A stretch of DNA of 64,000 nucleotides from Nautilus pompilius (Eukaryota; Mollusca; Cephalopoda; Nautilida; Nautilidae). The first letter of the stretch is position 1. Each line of letters begins with the position of its first letter. The stretch covers positions 124,001 to 188,000 of the forward strand of contig JACATO010000066.1 in NCBI GenBank assembly GCA_018389105.1, given 5' to 3'. The notes beneath the pieces are model-generated. The model was given only the letters and a program-made list of their open reading frames with translations. It was not told the origin of the DNA and searched no databases. The position numbers were made by a program, and so were the translations under genes. This document shows positions 38,501 to 46,119 of the stretch, in pieces.

Positions 38501-41500
38501 AAAGTAATCAATACAAAATCTAACATTAATCAAGAACCGCAGCAAAATAATGTTATATTTTTTATTAAAAAAAAAACAATGAAGTCAGGAATATAATCAC
38601 AATTTTTGCGAGAAAGGTCATCAAAGAATAAAATTAGCTAGATTATTTCCATTTACATCCACTTGTTATTAGTTAAGACTCAAAAGTCCTCATTCAATAC
38701 GGAAAATCTTTTTAAAAATTAGAATATACTTTATGCAGAATTGGTTTCAGTACTAAAATTACTACTTGTTAAGAAATAAATGTAAAGACGTGGCATCAGA
38801 ACCCAAAGAGCATGCCATCTTGCGCAATGCCATATAGCTCCACCAACATAAAGAAGGGAACTCTTGGCAAGAAAGATATTGCAAAAAAAAAAAAAAATGT
38901 CTGTTGAAATGATTTGCCCACATCATTAATTATGAGATAATTTCAGTAAAACGTTCAATACTTTTCAAACATGTAGTGGGAAGCACATCAGAGCTCTTCT
39001 GTCAAGAAAGCAAACAAGTTTACAAGTGTCATAGTTGTGCAGAGTACTATATGCCATCTGGTTGTGCACTGTAGCACTTTAAGATGGTGTTCTGCACATG
39101 TTCTCACTTCATTATCTTTCATATTTTTGTTTCAAGAGCTAAAAAAAAGCAAAAAAAAAAAAAATGGAGTTTTTAAATTTAAACAGTTAAGCAGTTATTT
39201 TTTGTATGAATTTAATAACCCTATAATTATAATAAGTAGTTTAGCAGTGAAACTGAATCATAAATTGCAGTTCATTTATTTACTTATCCTAAAAGGTTGA
39301 CTTTAATTTAAGCTGTCCAGCTGAAAGTATTTTCAAATAAGGAACATGATAAAATCCAAAATTAAAAAAAAAAAAAAAAACAATTGCTGCAGTTAAGTAT
39401 TAAATTTCTTCATGTTGATGAGTCAGATTACTTTGAAAGAGTCATACTAACAAAATTAGGCAAAAAGATAAAGACAAGATTGGCCACAAATTATAAAAGG
39501 GGACAATTTTTCACACAGCATAGATAATGCAAAAAAAAAAAAAAAAAAAAAGAGCAAATTTTTTGTTTATAAACATATTTTACTACTGATTAGTCTAACT
39601 ACAGAAGTAACCAAAATTATTAAATAACCTTTTTCTTAACCAATGTATTGAGTGTTTAATACAATGTAGAAAATAGAGCCAACTAAGCATTGTTTTAATA
39701 TTCGCAGTGCTTCTGTAATAATCGTCATCTAACATGGTCATTTGTTGTGGAGATGCAAATTACAGAGAATAAAAACGCCGTGATGAAACTGATTGTACAA
39801 AAAATGTTCCAAACAATAAAATGCTGAAATTGGAAATTTGTTCCATGATTTTGATGAGAGAAAATGGGAAGATTTTAAGAGGTAGTAAGCTGTAAAAGCT
39901 TCACAGCAGATTTTCAATTCTAGAATGCCAAAGAAATTTGCCCACCTGGAACACAACACATGCAGGGAAATTATTAAATGGTTTTAGAATGTCAAGAGAG
40001 CTGAAACAGAGTGTGAAAGATAGTGATTTAGGAAAAGCAAGCCAAAAAAAAAAGAAAGAAAGAACTAGCTGGAAGGTGAAGAATGAAGTGTGCACAAAAG
40101 ACTGTGAGAGGTTTTGCAGATTATTGTTCCTGATGGGAAACCGGATGACCCAGATATGACTGCTAATGAAAGGATTCACTAAAGCATGGGCTCTGAGAAA
40201 ATGAAGCAACAGCTACATAACTGCTTAGTCTCTCACTCACTCACTCACTCACACACACTTCATTCAGTATTCTAGAATTAAAGAACTCGCTTCTTTTTTT
40301 TCTTCTAATGCGTGTAAAATTTTACTTAAAGGAACAAATGAATCTGCTAATAAACAAGAGTTTACGCCATGACTTCTTTTTAAAATAATAATCCAATATT
40401 TTATGCAAATTTGAATACTGCAGTATTAAGATTTAAGATTTAAAAACATGAGGTATTCAAGTGAGATCCAGCCAAAATAGCAATCACCATAGTCTTATCC
40501 AACCTGGTTTCATTTGAACAAGCTTAGCGTATAAGTCACATGTATAAAAATCTATAAAGTAAGGTACTTATTTAGCACAGAGTCATATGTAAAAAAAAAA
40601 CAAAAAAAACCACAACTTATCTTTAAGAAATAAATTAACCTCCTGGCTTCACTGTAGCCTTCTCCTGAACACAATTTAAAAGGCTTATTTAATCAATACT
40701 CACTAGAAATAATGAAACAGAGAATATAGTGTATCTCCCAGATGTTAACATTTATATACACAAGTAGTTAACCCTTTCTGTTGGTGACTGGTCAGTTTTT
40801 AACATTCACATAAAAGAACAACGAAGCCCAATCTCAAAGGAGAGGGCTTCGACAATTTTTTACAAAAGCTGATATCCAAAGGTTGTTGTTGTTTTTTTTT
40901 TGGTGGAGAAAAAGTAGGATGGAAGAGAGAGCATTGTTTTTGTCGTTGTTGTTGTTTTGTTTTTTTAAAGAGAAAAAAAAAGTGTTTACAAAAGGCAACA
41001 ACAACAGACTGGGTTAAAAAAAAAAAAAAAAAGAGCAAGAGCAAGCAGACAAGCATTCCTTTCATTGCCACCAGGGGGTGGGAGGGCTCTCAGCTCTTGG
41101 CTTTAGAAGTGAGGATAATAACAGCCAGCGGGAAGAAGGATCCTGTGAAAGGAATTATAAGAAATAACTTAGATTAGAAAATGTAAAAAAAATTTTAAAA
41201 AATTGAAATTACAAACAGACCAACTAGCGAGTTGGGAGGGGAATGTAACTTTAAAGTCTGCTAGCGAAAAAGCAGCTGAAAGTAGCAAAATCTGAGGCCA
41301 AAAAAGAAACTACGAACCAACAAACGTGGGTTTTTGTGGTAGGGGCAGATCTGAGGGAGAGAGGGGGCATGAAATTTCTCCACCCCCCCTTTTTTCCTTC
41401 TTTATGATTATTGTGTTTGGAAGTCAGAGGGAGGCTTTTTGTTGTGCTTTTTTTTTTTACTTTTGTTAACATAAATATATATACTACCTGGTTTGTTTTC

Positions 41501-41678
41501 TTCCAGGATTGTGTTTGCTTTATCTTTCTTCTTCTTTAATCCCCACTATGGCAACCACCAGGTGTTCAGATTATTAGTCCAACTTTAAATTTAAAAACAA
41601 CTCAGAAGCAATGCCAGCCAGCCACTCCACACCGGTCCAGTCAGGTAAACAGAACAGCACCCCGCCCCTACAGACTTG

Positions 41679-41712
<34 letters not shown>

Positions 41713-42491
41713 AGAGAGGGAGAGAGAGAGAGAGAGCGAGCTTCTGTTTTACCTACCATCCAATGGAGGATGAGAAAGAGAGCCATGCAGCTGTGGTATG
41801 GAATACAACAAGAATGACAGTAAATAAGTTTTGCCCCAATGTATTAGCATGCCCTGCATTCTGTATAATTTGTTCCATCCACATATTCCACCCTATCTAT
41901 TATGTATTCTCTATAATTCATATTTACATATCTTCCTTTCGTTTATATATTCATATCTACATTCTTCATTTCATTTCTTCTCTTCCATTCATTGCATCCT
42001 ATATACCTGCCAGCCCCCTCGGAGAGGCTACTAATTGACTATAAATCCATACTTTCTTTATAAAAATTAATTATCATCATTATTTCCACCAAGGTTCCAG
42101 AATGTATTGCAGGAGTTGCTTTGAATTTACTGGATGTAGGGAGCTTTTCTTATGAATTGAACTGTTCCCAAAAGCACAATCGTCTATACCCGCCCCTGCC
42201 CTTCCTCACAAGTCCTAAACGCACCTACCTATCACAACAAGGAAGTTGATAGCCTTTATTTCCCCACACATTATGATTATTTCTATCTCCAGGTCTTTTG
42301 GATTTTGGTAAAACCCCCCCCCTCCAAAGCCAATTGCATCGACAGGCACAGACTCTATCTCTCCTTTAATTTGTACTCTTCCACGCTCCGCTGCTGACCC
42401 CCCGGGTGGGTTGCAGATTCTCTGGTGTGTGCATCATGTACCCCGCTGTCTCTGCTGGATTGCCACTACACACAATCTATCTACCATATGT

Positions 42492-42524
<33 letters not shown>

Positions 42525-42966
42525 TATTATTATTATTATCTGGTAGAACCTTAGAAACATACCAGAAACTGAGCCAAAGGGGGGAGGGGGGTGAGAGAAG
42601 GTTAGTTAACTACCCTGACAACCGCGCACCTGTTATTATCGCCGATGGAATCTCCACTCCAGTCCACACACACACACACAACTGACTGAGGTCAAGTACC
42701 CAACCCCCTGACCCCCGGGGGTGGGGTAGGGGACGGCCTGGCAAAACAAACGAACGCCGGTGGAGCCCTCGCTTTATTAAAAAAAAAAAAAAAAAAACTG
42801 CAGCGAACTAACCACCTCACCACCCAGCAACCCACCCAGGATAGAAGAACCCGTCTGCATTGTTTACGGTCGCCTATCCACCGCCACCCCGCCCTTCCTC
42901 CCTCATGCACTACTCACCGCTCAGGCCGGCTCCGACCACGATCACGTCCCTCCTTCGGTCGGGCAT
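8385..42966 (-). CDS. MAO: Flavin monoamine oxidase, 15-exon gene with duplicated exon 6
   Basis: The product oxidatively deaminates biogenic amines (serotonin, dopamine, tyramine, octopamine class) using covalent FAD, on the outer mitochondrial membrane. Spliced exons total 1554 nt, or 517 residues plus stop, against 527 for human MAO-A and 520 for MAO-B. Visible landmarks are the Rossmann motif VGAGLSG (residues 11-17), [11 protein letters not shown] (34-44), [14 protein letters not shown] (about 59-72), NVTSEPYE (172-179), TNGGQ (202-206), Lys296 in MGSVIK, SGGCYT with FAD-linking Cys397 and cage residue Tyr398, [17 protein letters not shown] with Tyr435, FWERNLPSV, and a C-terminal hydrophobic anchor (about 490-513). 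From exon 5 on, numbering coincides with MAO-B. Position 326 is Phe. Exon 6 has two alternative copies. No stop or frameshift interrupts the product, so the gene looks functional. The vertebrate split into A and B is absent here. Confidence 0.95.
9210..10210 (-). pseudogene. Tc1-like transposase remnant in MAO intron 14
   Basis: On the minus strand, mixed frames give RRPIWLLNL-like, [13 protein letters not shown] near 9.75 kb, a decayed DD(N)A block ([12 protein letters not shown]) near 9.57 kb, [13 protein letters not shown] near 9.47 kb, [17 protein letters not shown] near 9.39 kb and a GHTRY-like end near 9.29 kb. The order is that of the Tc1 DDE domain. There are many stops. Confidence 0.65.
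10749..11560 (+). pseudogene. Second Tc1-like transposase remnant, head-to-head with the first
   Basis: Starts with [20 protein letters not shown] near 10.83 kb. It continues with a block near 11.35-11.4 kb that reads as a broken P-D-L-N-P-I-E-H motif, [20 protein letters not shown]-like residues to about 11.48 kb, and AVVN-YGVHIRY (Tc1 C-terminus) at about 11.55 kb. Stops interrupt it. The pairing with the minus-strand copy could mean two insertions or one rearranged element. Confidence 0.55.
11800..11857 (+). repeat. Dispersed repeat (family C), copy 2
   Basis: Partner of 6456-6513, with the same direction and block order. It lies about 240 bp beyond the Tc1 C-terminal remnant. Confidence 0.5.
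12081..12140 (-). other. MAO: In-frame read-through of MAO exon 14 (possible anchorless C-terminus)
   Basis: If the GTAAAT donor is not used, the frame continues for 19 codons ([19 protein letters not shown]) to TAA at 12083-12081. Such a product would lack FWERNLPSV and the membrane anchor. Use is hypothetical. No polyadenylation signal was specifically assigned to it. Confidence 0.3.
12141..12203 (-). CDS. MAO: MAO exon 14
   Basis: 63 nt (TTTTCAG|ATT ... TAT|GTAAAT) in phase 0, encoding [20 protein letters not shown] and Y. The donor is weaker than most and lies in an open frame that runs on for 19 codons (separate entry). The next intron (8529-12140) holds two head-to-head Tc1 remnants. 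Confidence 0.88.
13249..13360 (-). CDS. MAO: MAO exon 13 (Tyr435)
   Basis: 112 nt (TTTCAG|G ... GAG|GTAAGT), ending in phase 0. Encodes [20 protein letters not shown] then [17 protein letters not shown]. Tyr435 is the second wall of the aromatic cage; FAGTETA is the conserved FAD-contacting strand. The next intron (12204-13248) shows nothing beyond homopolymer runs. Confidence 0.96.
15240..15420 (-). mobile_element. SINE family A, partial copy in MAO intron 12
   Basis: Contains GTCCCTACCAGGACCCTTCG, aligning with the ATCCCTACTAAAACTCTTCA block of the 36.5-kb copy, and CAGCTGATGAAGAGCAAGG. The tRNA-like head is missing or eroded. Confidence 0.4.
15498..15595 (-). CDS. MAO: MAO exon 12 (covalent FAD Cys397)
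   Basis: 98 nt (TTGTAG|CCG ... CAA|GTATGT), ending in phase 2. Encodes [20 protein letters not shown] then [12 protein letters not shown]. The Cys codon at 15544-15542 is residue 397, the 8-alpha-thioether FAD attachment point; the next residue, Tyr398, forms one wall of the aromatic cage. The next intron (13361-15497) contains a SINE at 15.24-15.42 kb and no other recognised feature. Confidence 0.96.
16724..16835 (-). CDS. MAO: MAO exon 11
   Basis: 112 nt (TTTGCAG|A ... CAT|GTAAGG), ending in phase 0. Encodes [20 protein letters not shown] then [17 protein letters not shown], a helical segment conserved in all MAOs. The next intron (15596-16723) is AT-rich; a GC-rich patch at 16.3-16.4 kb holds no recognised gene. 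Confidence 0.94.
16941..16964. repeat. (GA)n microsatellite
   Basis: A run of GA dinucleotides in MAO intron 10, preceded by a poly-A run. Confidence 0.9.
17481..17577 (-). CDS. MAO: MAO exon 10 (Phe326)
   Basis: 97 nt (TTGTAG|GT ... GGG|GTATGG), entering in phase 1 and leaving in phase 2. Encodes (G)[20 protein letters not shown] then [12 protein letters not shown]. Phe occupies residue 326, equivalent to MAO-B Tyr326/MAO-A Ile335, so this gate position is aromatic as in MAO-B. The next intron (16836-17480) contains a (GA)n tract at 16.94 kb. Confidence 0.93.
18016..18175 (-). CDS. MAO: MAO exon 9 (Lys296)
   Basis: 160 nt (TTTCAG|GCA ... AAAG|GTCAGT), ending in phase 1. Encodes [40 protein letters not shown], then [14 protein letters not shown]. 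Lys296 in GSVIK is the conserved lysine that bonds flavin N5 through water. Unusually GC- and CpG-rich for this gene. The next intron (17578-18015) has only A/T runs and a CG-rich patch near 17.88 kb. Confidence 0.95.
18416..18594. repeat. MAO: 56-bp unit repeated 3.2 times in MAO intron 8
   Basis: Units at 18416-18471, 18472-18527 and 18528-18583, then an 11-base partial. The first two full units are identical; the third differs by one base (GGT to AGT). Each unit starts with AGTAAAG-AAA-CTTTACT, a 7-bp perfect hairpin, and ends in an AT-rich segment. Near identity points to recent amplification. Confidence 0.9.
18790..19020 (-). mobile_element. SINE family A copy in MAO intron 8
   Basis: Includes CAGTTGGTAAAGAAGAGCGA, AACAATGCCAGAAAGG and, at the right, GGTTATGTTAACCACTGGGG, the inverse of a tRNA A box. 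The B box is degraded. Confidence 0.5.
19545..19623. repeat. Perfect 13-bp inverted repeat
   Basis: CGTCATAGCTTTA at 19545-19557 and its exact inverse TAAAGCTATGACG at 19611-19623, with 53 bases between them. It could be the ends of a tiny deleted transposon or a hairpin in the MAO transcript. Confidence 0.6.
19808..19896 (-). CDS. MAO: MAO exon 8
   Basis: 89 nt, ending ATA|GTAAGT in phase 0, encoding (D)[19 protein letters not shown] then [10 protein letters not shown]. It can start at 19896, giving LGDRV as in vertebrates, or at 19899, giving LGADRV (see the tandem acceptor entry). The next intron (18176-19807) holds a SINE near 18.9 kb, a 56-bp tandem triplication and a 13-bp inverted repeat. 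Confidence 0.92.
19896..19902 (-). promoter_or_regulatory. MAO: NAGNAG tandem splice acceptor at MAO exon 8
   Basis: The acceptor reads TTTTTCAGCAG|AT on the minus strand. Either CAG can be used, and the choice inserts or omits one Ala between Gly and Asp without changing the frame. The distal AG gives the residue spacing of vertebrate MAO and is the likely default. Confidence 0.6.
20711..20771 (-). CDS. MAO: MAO exon 7
   Basis: 61 nt encoding [20 protein letters not shown], following the TNGGQ of either exon 6. Acceptor TTTCAG|GAA; donor GGAG|GTTGGT, which is weaker than the others (no A at +3 or +4). Ends in phase 1. The next intron (19897-20710) shows only A/T-rich sequence and a C-run near 20.28 kb. 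Confidence 0.9.
22000..22141 (-). CDS. MAO: MAO exon 6b (alternative copy, Leu199)
   Basis: 142 nt (TTGTAG|AAGT ... CAG|GTGCAG), the same length and phases as 6a. It encodes [35 protein letters not shown] and [11 protein letters not shown]. Residue 199 is Leu, similar to MAO-B Ile199. The N-terminal half (RRFANLFVN) is closer to vertebrate MAO than 6a is. The reading frame and both splice sites are intact, so this is a working exon rather than a relic. The next intron (20772-21999) holds nothing recognisable. Confidence 0.92.
23874..24015 (-). CDS. MAO: MAO exon 6a (alternative copy, Tyr199)
   Basis: 142 nt (TTCCAG|GGCAGC ... CAG|GTGATT), entering in phase 2 and leaving in phase 0. Residues 160-206 include [31 protein letters not shown] and [11 protein letters not shown]. 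The residue at the MAO-B Ile199/MAO-A Phe208 position is Tyr. It is identical to exon 6b at 29 of 47 residues. The stretch between the two copies (22142-23873) holds no other exon that I can see. Confidence 0.93.
24886..24932. repeat. GT/GC alternating dinucleotide tract in MAO intron 5
   Basis: (GT)n followed by GTGCGTGCGCGCGCACGC, an alternating purine-pyrimidine tract. It is CA-rich in the MAO transcript and lies about 870 nt upstream of exon 6a. Confidence 0.9.
25647..25738 (-). CDS. MAO: MAO exon 5
   Basis: 92 nt (TTCTAG|ATT ... ACAAA|GTAAGT), ending in phase 2. It encodes [20 protein letters not shown] then [10 protein letters not shown]. Because it ends two bases into a codon, exactly one copy of exon 6 must follow to keep the frame. 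The next intron (24016-25646) contains a long GT/CG dinucleotide tract at 24.89 kb. Confidence 0.95.
27001..27102 (-). CDS. MAO: MAO exon 4
   Basis: 102 nt in phase 0 (TTTAAG|GGT ... GAG|GTAAGA), encoding [20 protein letters not shown] then [14 protein letters not shown]. This covers the loop around residues 99-112 that gates the entrance cavity. It is one residue shorter than in MAO-B, which brings later numbering into register. The next intron (25739-27000) shows no feature beyond T-rich and G-rich runs. Confidence 0.93.
27781..27804. repeat. GT microsatellite in MAO intron 3
   Basis: Short imperfect GT run (CA in the transcript). An AT repeat follows at about 27.906-27.930 kb. Confidence 0.8.
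28002..28139 (-). CDS. MAO: MAO exon 3
   Basis: 138 nt in phase 0, between CATACAG|AAT and AAG|GTAATG. It encodes [20 protein letters not shown] and then [13 protein letters not shown]..., the strongly conserved FAD-contacting segment, including the Tyr equivalent to MAO-B Tyr60. The next intron (27103-28001) carries an AT repeat near 27.91 kb and a GT tract near 27.78 kb (CA in the transcript). Confidence 0.95.
29986..30052 (+). repeat. Inverted-repeat element family B, copy 4
   Basis: ATTCAAACATAGCCGGGGCC, then GATTATGGCAATTCTATTTC, then GCAGGTTCCATTTAAAT. This is in the same order as the consensus of the other copies (GTTCAAATGAAACC, ATTATGG, CTATTTTGGCTGG, TTTCATTTGAAC). The most diverged copy. 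Confidence 0.4.
31062..31156 (-). CDS. MAO: MAO exon 2
   Basis: Acceptor TTTTAAG|GT, donor CAC|GTGAGT. It completes the Gly codon of GLSG and encodes [19 protein letters not shown] followed by [12 protein letters not shown], with the Glu35 that binds the FAD ribose. It ends in phase 0. The next intron (28140-31061) contains one inverted-repeat element near 30.0 kb and no other recognised feature. Confidence 0.95.
32585..32806. repeat. 220-bp GA/GGA-rich low-complexity tract in MAO intron 1
   Basis: Continuous purine run of GAGA, GGGAGG and GGAT motifs, almost pure R on the plus strand and pyrimidine-rich in the MAO transcript. Confidence 0.9.
33681..33753 (-). repeat. Inverted-repeat element family B, copy 2
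   Basis: Ends ATTCAAATGAAACCC and GTTTCATTTAAAC are inverse to each other. The centre CACCATAATGGTAT is nearly palindromic. Reverse of copies 1 and 4. Confidence 0.55.
34560..35640 (+). pseudogene. Tc1-like transposase remnant in MAO intron 1
   Basis: [16 protein letters not shown] near 35.05 kb, VFFTDESKFQLF near 35.14 kb (D-E-S-K-F, around the first catalytic Asp), TVKHGGGSVQVWGC-like near 35.24 kb (with one shift), [20 protein letters not shown] at 35.38-35.44 kb (second Asp block) and a C-terminal [18 protein letters not shown] near 35.56-35.62 kb. Stops and frameshifts are present. It lies opposite to MAO in the large first intron. Confidence 0.75.
36420..36665 (-). mobile_element. SINE family A copy in MAO intron 1
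   Basis: GGGAAATCCCTACTAAAACT, CTTCATTTTTAAATGTGGGA, AACCATGCCAGAAGG and, at the right end, an eroded B box (CAAACTTGAACTCTC) and A box. One of the longer copies. Confidence 0.55.
36960..37560 (-). other. Possible further Tc1-like remnant (weak)
   Basis: Long partly open frames on both strands and a stretch reading [12 protein letters not shown] on the minus strand suggest a decayed transposase. No signature block is clear. The region 35.64-36.42 kb shows nothing recognisable. Confidence 0.2.
40451..40520 (-). repeat. Inverted-repeat element family B, copy 3
   Basis: AGGTATTCAAGTGAGATCCA at the left and AACCTGGTTTCATTTGAAC at the right, with the centre ATCACCATAG. Same orientation as copy 2. 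The rest of 37.56-41.68 kb holds poly-A/T runs and no recognised gene. Confidence 0.5.
41681..41740. repeat. (CA)n(GA)n compound microsatellite
   Basis: About 28 bases of CA followed by about 30 of GA in MAO intron 1. Confidence 0.9.
42491..42540. repeat. (ATT)n microsatellite
   Basis: Trinucleotide run in intron 1, with one interruption. A similar run follows a SINE-like fragment at 50.97 kb. Confidence 0.9.
42918..42966 (-). CDS. MAO: MAO exon 1 (start, FAD-binding motif)
   Basis: ATG at 42966-42964 encodes [16 protein letters not shown], the first half of the dinucleotide-binding loop, and ends G|GTGAGT in phase 1. There is no in-frame upstream ATG nearby. The following intron (31157-42917, about 11.8 kb) is the largest. 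It holds a Tc1 remnant at 34.5-35.6 kb, a SINE at 36.5 kb, two inverted-repeat elements, and CA/GA and ATT microsatellites. Confidence 0.93.
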
Positions 42967-43125
42967 AGCTAAAACCTCCGACAGTCCCACCACGGATTTC
43001 GATATCAGCGCGCGGCGGCTGGGGTAAGTGGGAGGAGGTGAGGGGGGGGAGGATCTTGACGGCCGCGGTCACGTGATCGCCAATGACGTCTGCCAACGAG
43101 AGAGAGAGAGAGAGAGTGGAGGGGG
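42967..43125 (-). promoter_or_regulatory. MAO: MAO proximal promoter and 5' UTR
   Basis: CpG-rich region just upstream of the ATG. It holds an E-box, GGTCACGTGATC (core 43070-43075), then a plus-strand CCAAT at 43080-43084 abutting TGACGTCT (CRE/ATF-like, 43084-43091), and then a GA repeat. No TATA box was seen in a suitable place. The transcription start is not determined. Confidence 0.5.
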
Positions 43126-45790
43126 GTAGAAAAGAAGATACGCTGATATATATTTTTTTTTAAGTTAACTAACAACGATAAACATCTCGGAATCAATTTT
43201 GAAAAAATATATATTTTATTTAAAAAATGCAGAATTTGTTTGGTTTCATTCCCGGGAATCAGCTCGGCCTGCAGACGAACGCTCTCGCGCGGGCTGCTGC
43301 GACGCTTTGTTTCCTCCAGTCGGGGCGAGGGAAACAATGGAACTGTTACCGACTGCAGTCGGAAATCGATCAGGTTTTTGTTTGTGTTTTTTTTTTTTTT
43401 TTACCGGGGCTGGATGGAAGCTTTGTTATGGACAGGGAGTCTCTCCCTCTCCCTCTCCCCCCCCCCCAAATGGGTTTTAAAAAACCAAAACTTCAAGTGC
43501 CATGTGGACGGTACCGAGAACCTGTAACTTCCATTTTTAACCCTTTTCTTCCTTCCTTCCTTATATAACCACGTGAATTCTCACTAATGGCAAAAGCAGA
43601 CGCCGTTAATGTTCAAGGAAACAGTTCCCGCACTATCCCCCTTTCACTTCATGGTGTCTTACTATAATTATAAAACCTTTCGAAAGGCCCGTTCTCGAAT
43701 TTTTAAAATCCCCGAGTGAGACCCTATTTCCTCTTCTGCGCACGCGTGACATAACTGTTTTATTAAAAGGCGTACCCAATAAATAGTTTGATTTAAAGTT
43801 CGTCCGAGGTATCGATATTGGAAAATTTGAAATCGATTATCTGAAAACAATATTTCGTTGTCGGAGAATTAAGCCACCTTAAAAACAAGAAAACTAATGA
43901 GCCATTGCTGAATGCCTCTTTTTCAGTGTTGGGGTTTTCAGGGGAAACAACCGCCGTACTTTTCAATTAGGGGAAGAACTCTTTGCGTGTTCTGACAGCC
44001 CTACCAATTCATTTCATGTTAATGCACCATCTATGAACTGATGCCTTCAATAGCAGAGCTGCACATGACATATCATGGTTGCCATCGCTATGCTTTAAGT
44101 CAAGGGTTGCTGCATTGAGAAATTCTTACTGGAAAAGGCGGATGTTTCTGAAGCTGCTCTGGATGGGGGTTGGAGGTAGGACTTTCGTGTCGCGGTCACC
44201 TGTCTCGTTTCGCTCGCGACAATAGGTCCGCTGCTGCGAGTAAAAGCTTCTCGACTTAAGTGCACGCTGACGATTCAAATATAAAGTGTGCTTCCTATAC
44301 ACACCTTTTTCACCTCATCCTCCAGACTCCCGCGATTTATAGCCTCCTCCTCACCAGGCGGAAGAGCTGCTGCGGTGATCTGACATTTCTCAAACCAGGA
44401 TTAGACGAGCACAGATCTAACTGCAACAAAAAAAGGAAGCCTAAGCTTTACACATTCACAGGCACAAAAACCGGAACATAACATATATGAAAAAGGCTGC
44501 GATATAGAAAGAATTTATGCTGGACCACACCACCATGAAAAACATATTGCAAGAATTTGCCACTGTATCATCATTTCTGTCTCAAGAGCAACAGGTAAAT
44601 CATTACAACAAGCACAAAATCAGTCCTAAAGCGATTAGACGGAATATCAAGATCCTCCCCGGACTATTTGTGATCTGTGAAGTTTTATTTCAATCTGCTC
44701 TGGCAGCCATCATATGTAGTTTATTTGTGGCCGTTTGTTTATTCTGCAAAATAAAAGGTTTAATCAGCGACTTAAAAATCACAAGACAAAAAATGCCCCA
44801 CTCTACACCCAGAGAGAGAGAGAGAGGTTATGGTGGCTACCAGCGGTCACAATAACATCTACACACAATCTTATTCTAATTTATGATTAGATTAATATAT
44901 ACTTACTTTACCCAGATTCTTTCTTCTTTTTTTTTCCTTTTTGGTTCATACTCGATTGGTTATGGTGTCTATCAGCAAACTTCATCCAGAGTCAGTGTCG
45001 CCCCATTTGTTTGCGGTTTGAAAAACGATACAATTTTATACTTTTATTGTCTCGTCTTTCGGATACATAGAGTCCACGCTGCAAGTACCCAGGATATATA
45101 TATATTCATAATCTTCTGCTAAATATAAGTCCTAATCAACGAACTAAACGAAAGCTTGAACACAAAAGATGACAGCCTAGGATTGCCATATTGGTGAACA
45201 AACTTGCTCAATTCATTAGTCAGCCCACGTAGATGTGTCAGGGTCGTCGATATGTTAATTGCTTAAATGACTGTCCAGGCACGAAAATGTACTCAAGTGG
45301 ATCGCATGTCACGTGTTTTTGTTTCAATTTATCTCCTCAAAACAAATTCCGGTTTGGTGAAAGAAAAAAATAGCGTAGTTTCATCTCATATCAAATGTCT
45401 CTCGTGAAAGCTTCAAATAGCCCTTAAAGCCTCAAAAACGTAGGATGGTTCTATTACCAATAACAAGGTGGTGGAAAAGGTCTGGTTTAACCCCTCACGT
45501 TTCTATTAACCCTATGTCATGAATAAATTAGAGCCCGTTAATATTGTGCCGATTTAACTACTGCACTTTCTGGCCCGTTTTGTGAGGTTTTTTTTTTTTT
45601 TTAATTTGGCCAAAATAATTTGCGTAAGTTTAACGCATATTTCGTTTAACAACTAGATTTTGTTTTGTGTCGCCTTGGTTACACTCATGAAGATGACATA
45701 ATAAGAGAATGGATCGAACAGCTTGCGGGTAATGGATCAGGTGCTGGAACATGCTTGTTAAGAGAATCTCTTTCATGTTTATTTAGAATA
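43126..45790. other. CpG-rich intergenic sequence upstream of MAO
   Basis: CpG density rises sharply from here. Several open frames (for example plus 44517-44855) have no recognisable domain and no splice or homology support. Long T runs lie at 43.39 and 45.59 kb. I see no gene. Confidence 0.4.
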
Positions 45791-45796
45791 ACGTAC

Positions 45797-45849
45797 TTTG
45801 TCCACCTGGAACGAAGGAGGATCGATGAGTAGCAAGCGCCTGGTTTTAC
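45797..45849 (-). CDS. Candidate second coding exon of an unrecognised minus-strand gene
   Basis: 53 nt between a strong acceptor (TTTTTATCTTTCAG|GT) and donor AAA|GTACGT. Joined to the seven-base exon at 46113-46119 it gives a clean 20-codon start, MSRKTRRLLLIDPPSFQVDK, ending in phase 0. I do not recognise it. It cannot join MAO exon 2, which needs phase 1, so it is not simply an alternative MAO start there. Confidence 0.35.
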
Positions 45850-46112
45850 CTGAAAGATAAAAAGAAAAGACAGAAATTATCTTATTTGTAGACTAAGGAA
45901 GATTCTGTTCACCTGGGTATGTTTGGTATCCTAAGTGTATCAATGTTCCGGTAGGATAACAAAATTTTGGAATCCTTATAATTAATAAAGCATATCTAGT
46001 GAAAAGGAGAGGATAAAGGTCACGGCTCTGCCATTTAAGGGAAGAACCGCCGGACGTTTGAAACCTTGGAGTATTTTCCGAATACGTTAAAGCTCCAGCC
46101 GTCGCTACTTAC

Positions 46113-46119
46113 GAGACAT
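46113..46119 (-). CDS. Candidate first coding exon (ATG TCT C)
   Basis: ATGTCTC|GTAAGT with an ideal donor. It lies in CpG-rich sequence with a minus-strand CCAAT-type box (plus CGATTGG, about 46143-46149) upstream. Its support comes from how precisely its phase fits the next exon. Confidence 0.35.

Noticed and set aside
44517-44855. 112-codon plus-strand frame with a hydrophobic middle
   Set aside because: No promoter, splice or domain support; a hydrophobic run in AT-rich sequence is expected by chance.
45797-46119. Alternative first exons of MAO
   Set aside because: The phase-0 end cannot join MAO exon 2, and joining exon 3 would delete the FAD-binding motif.
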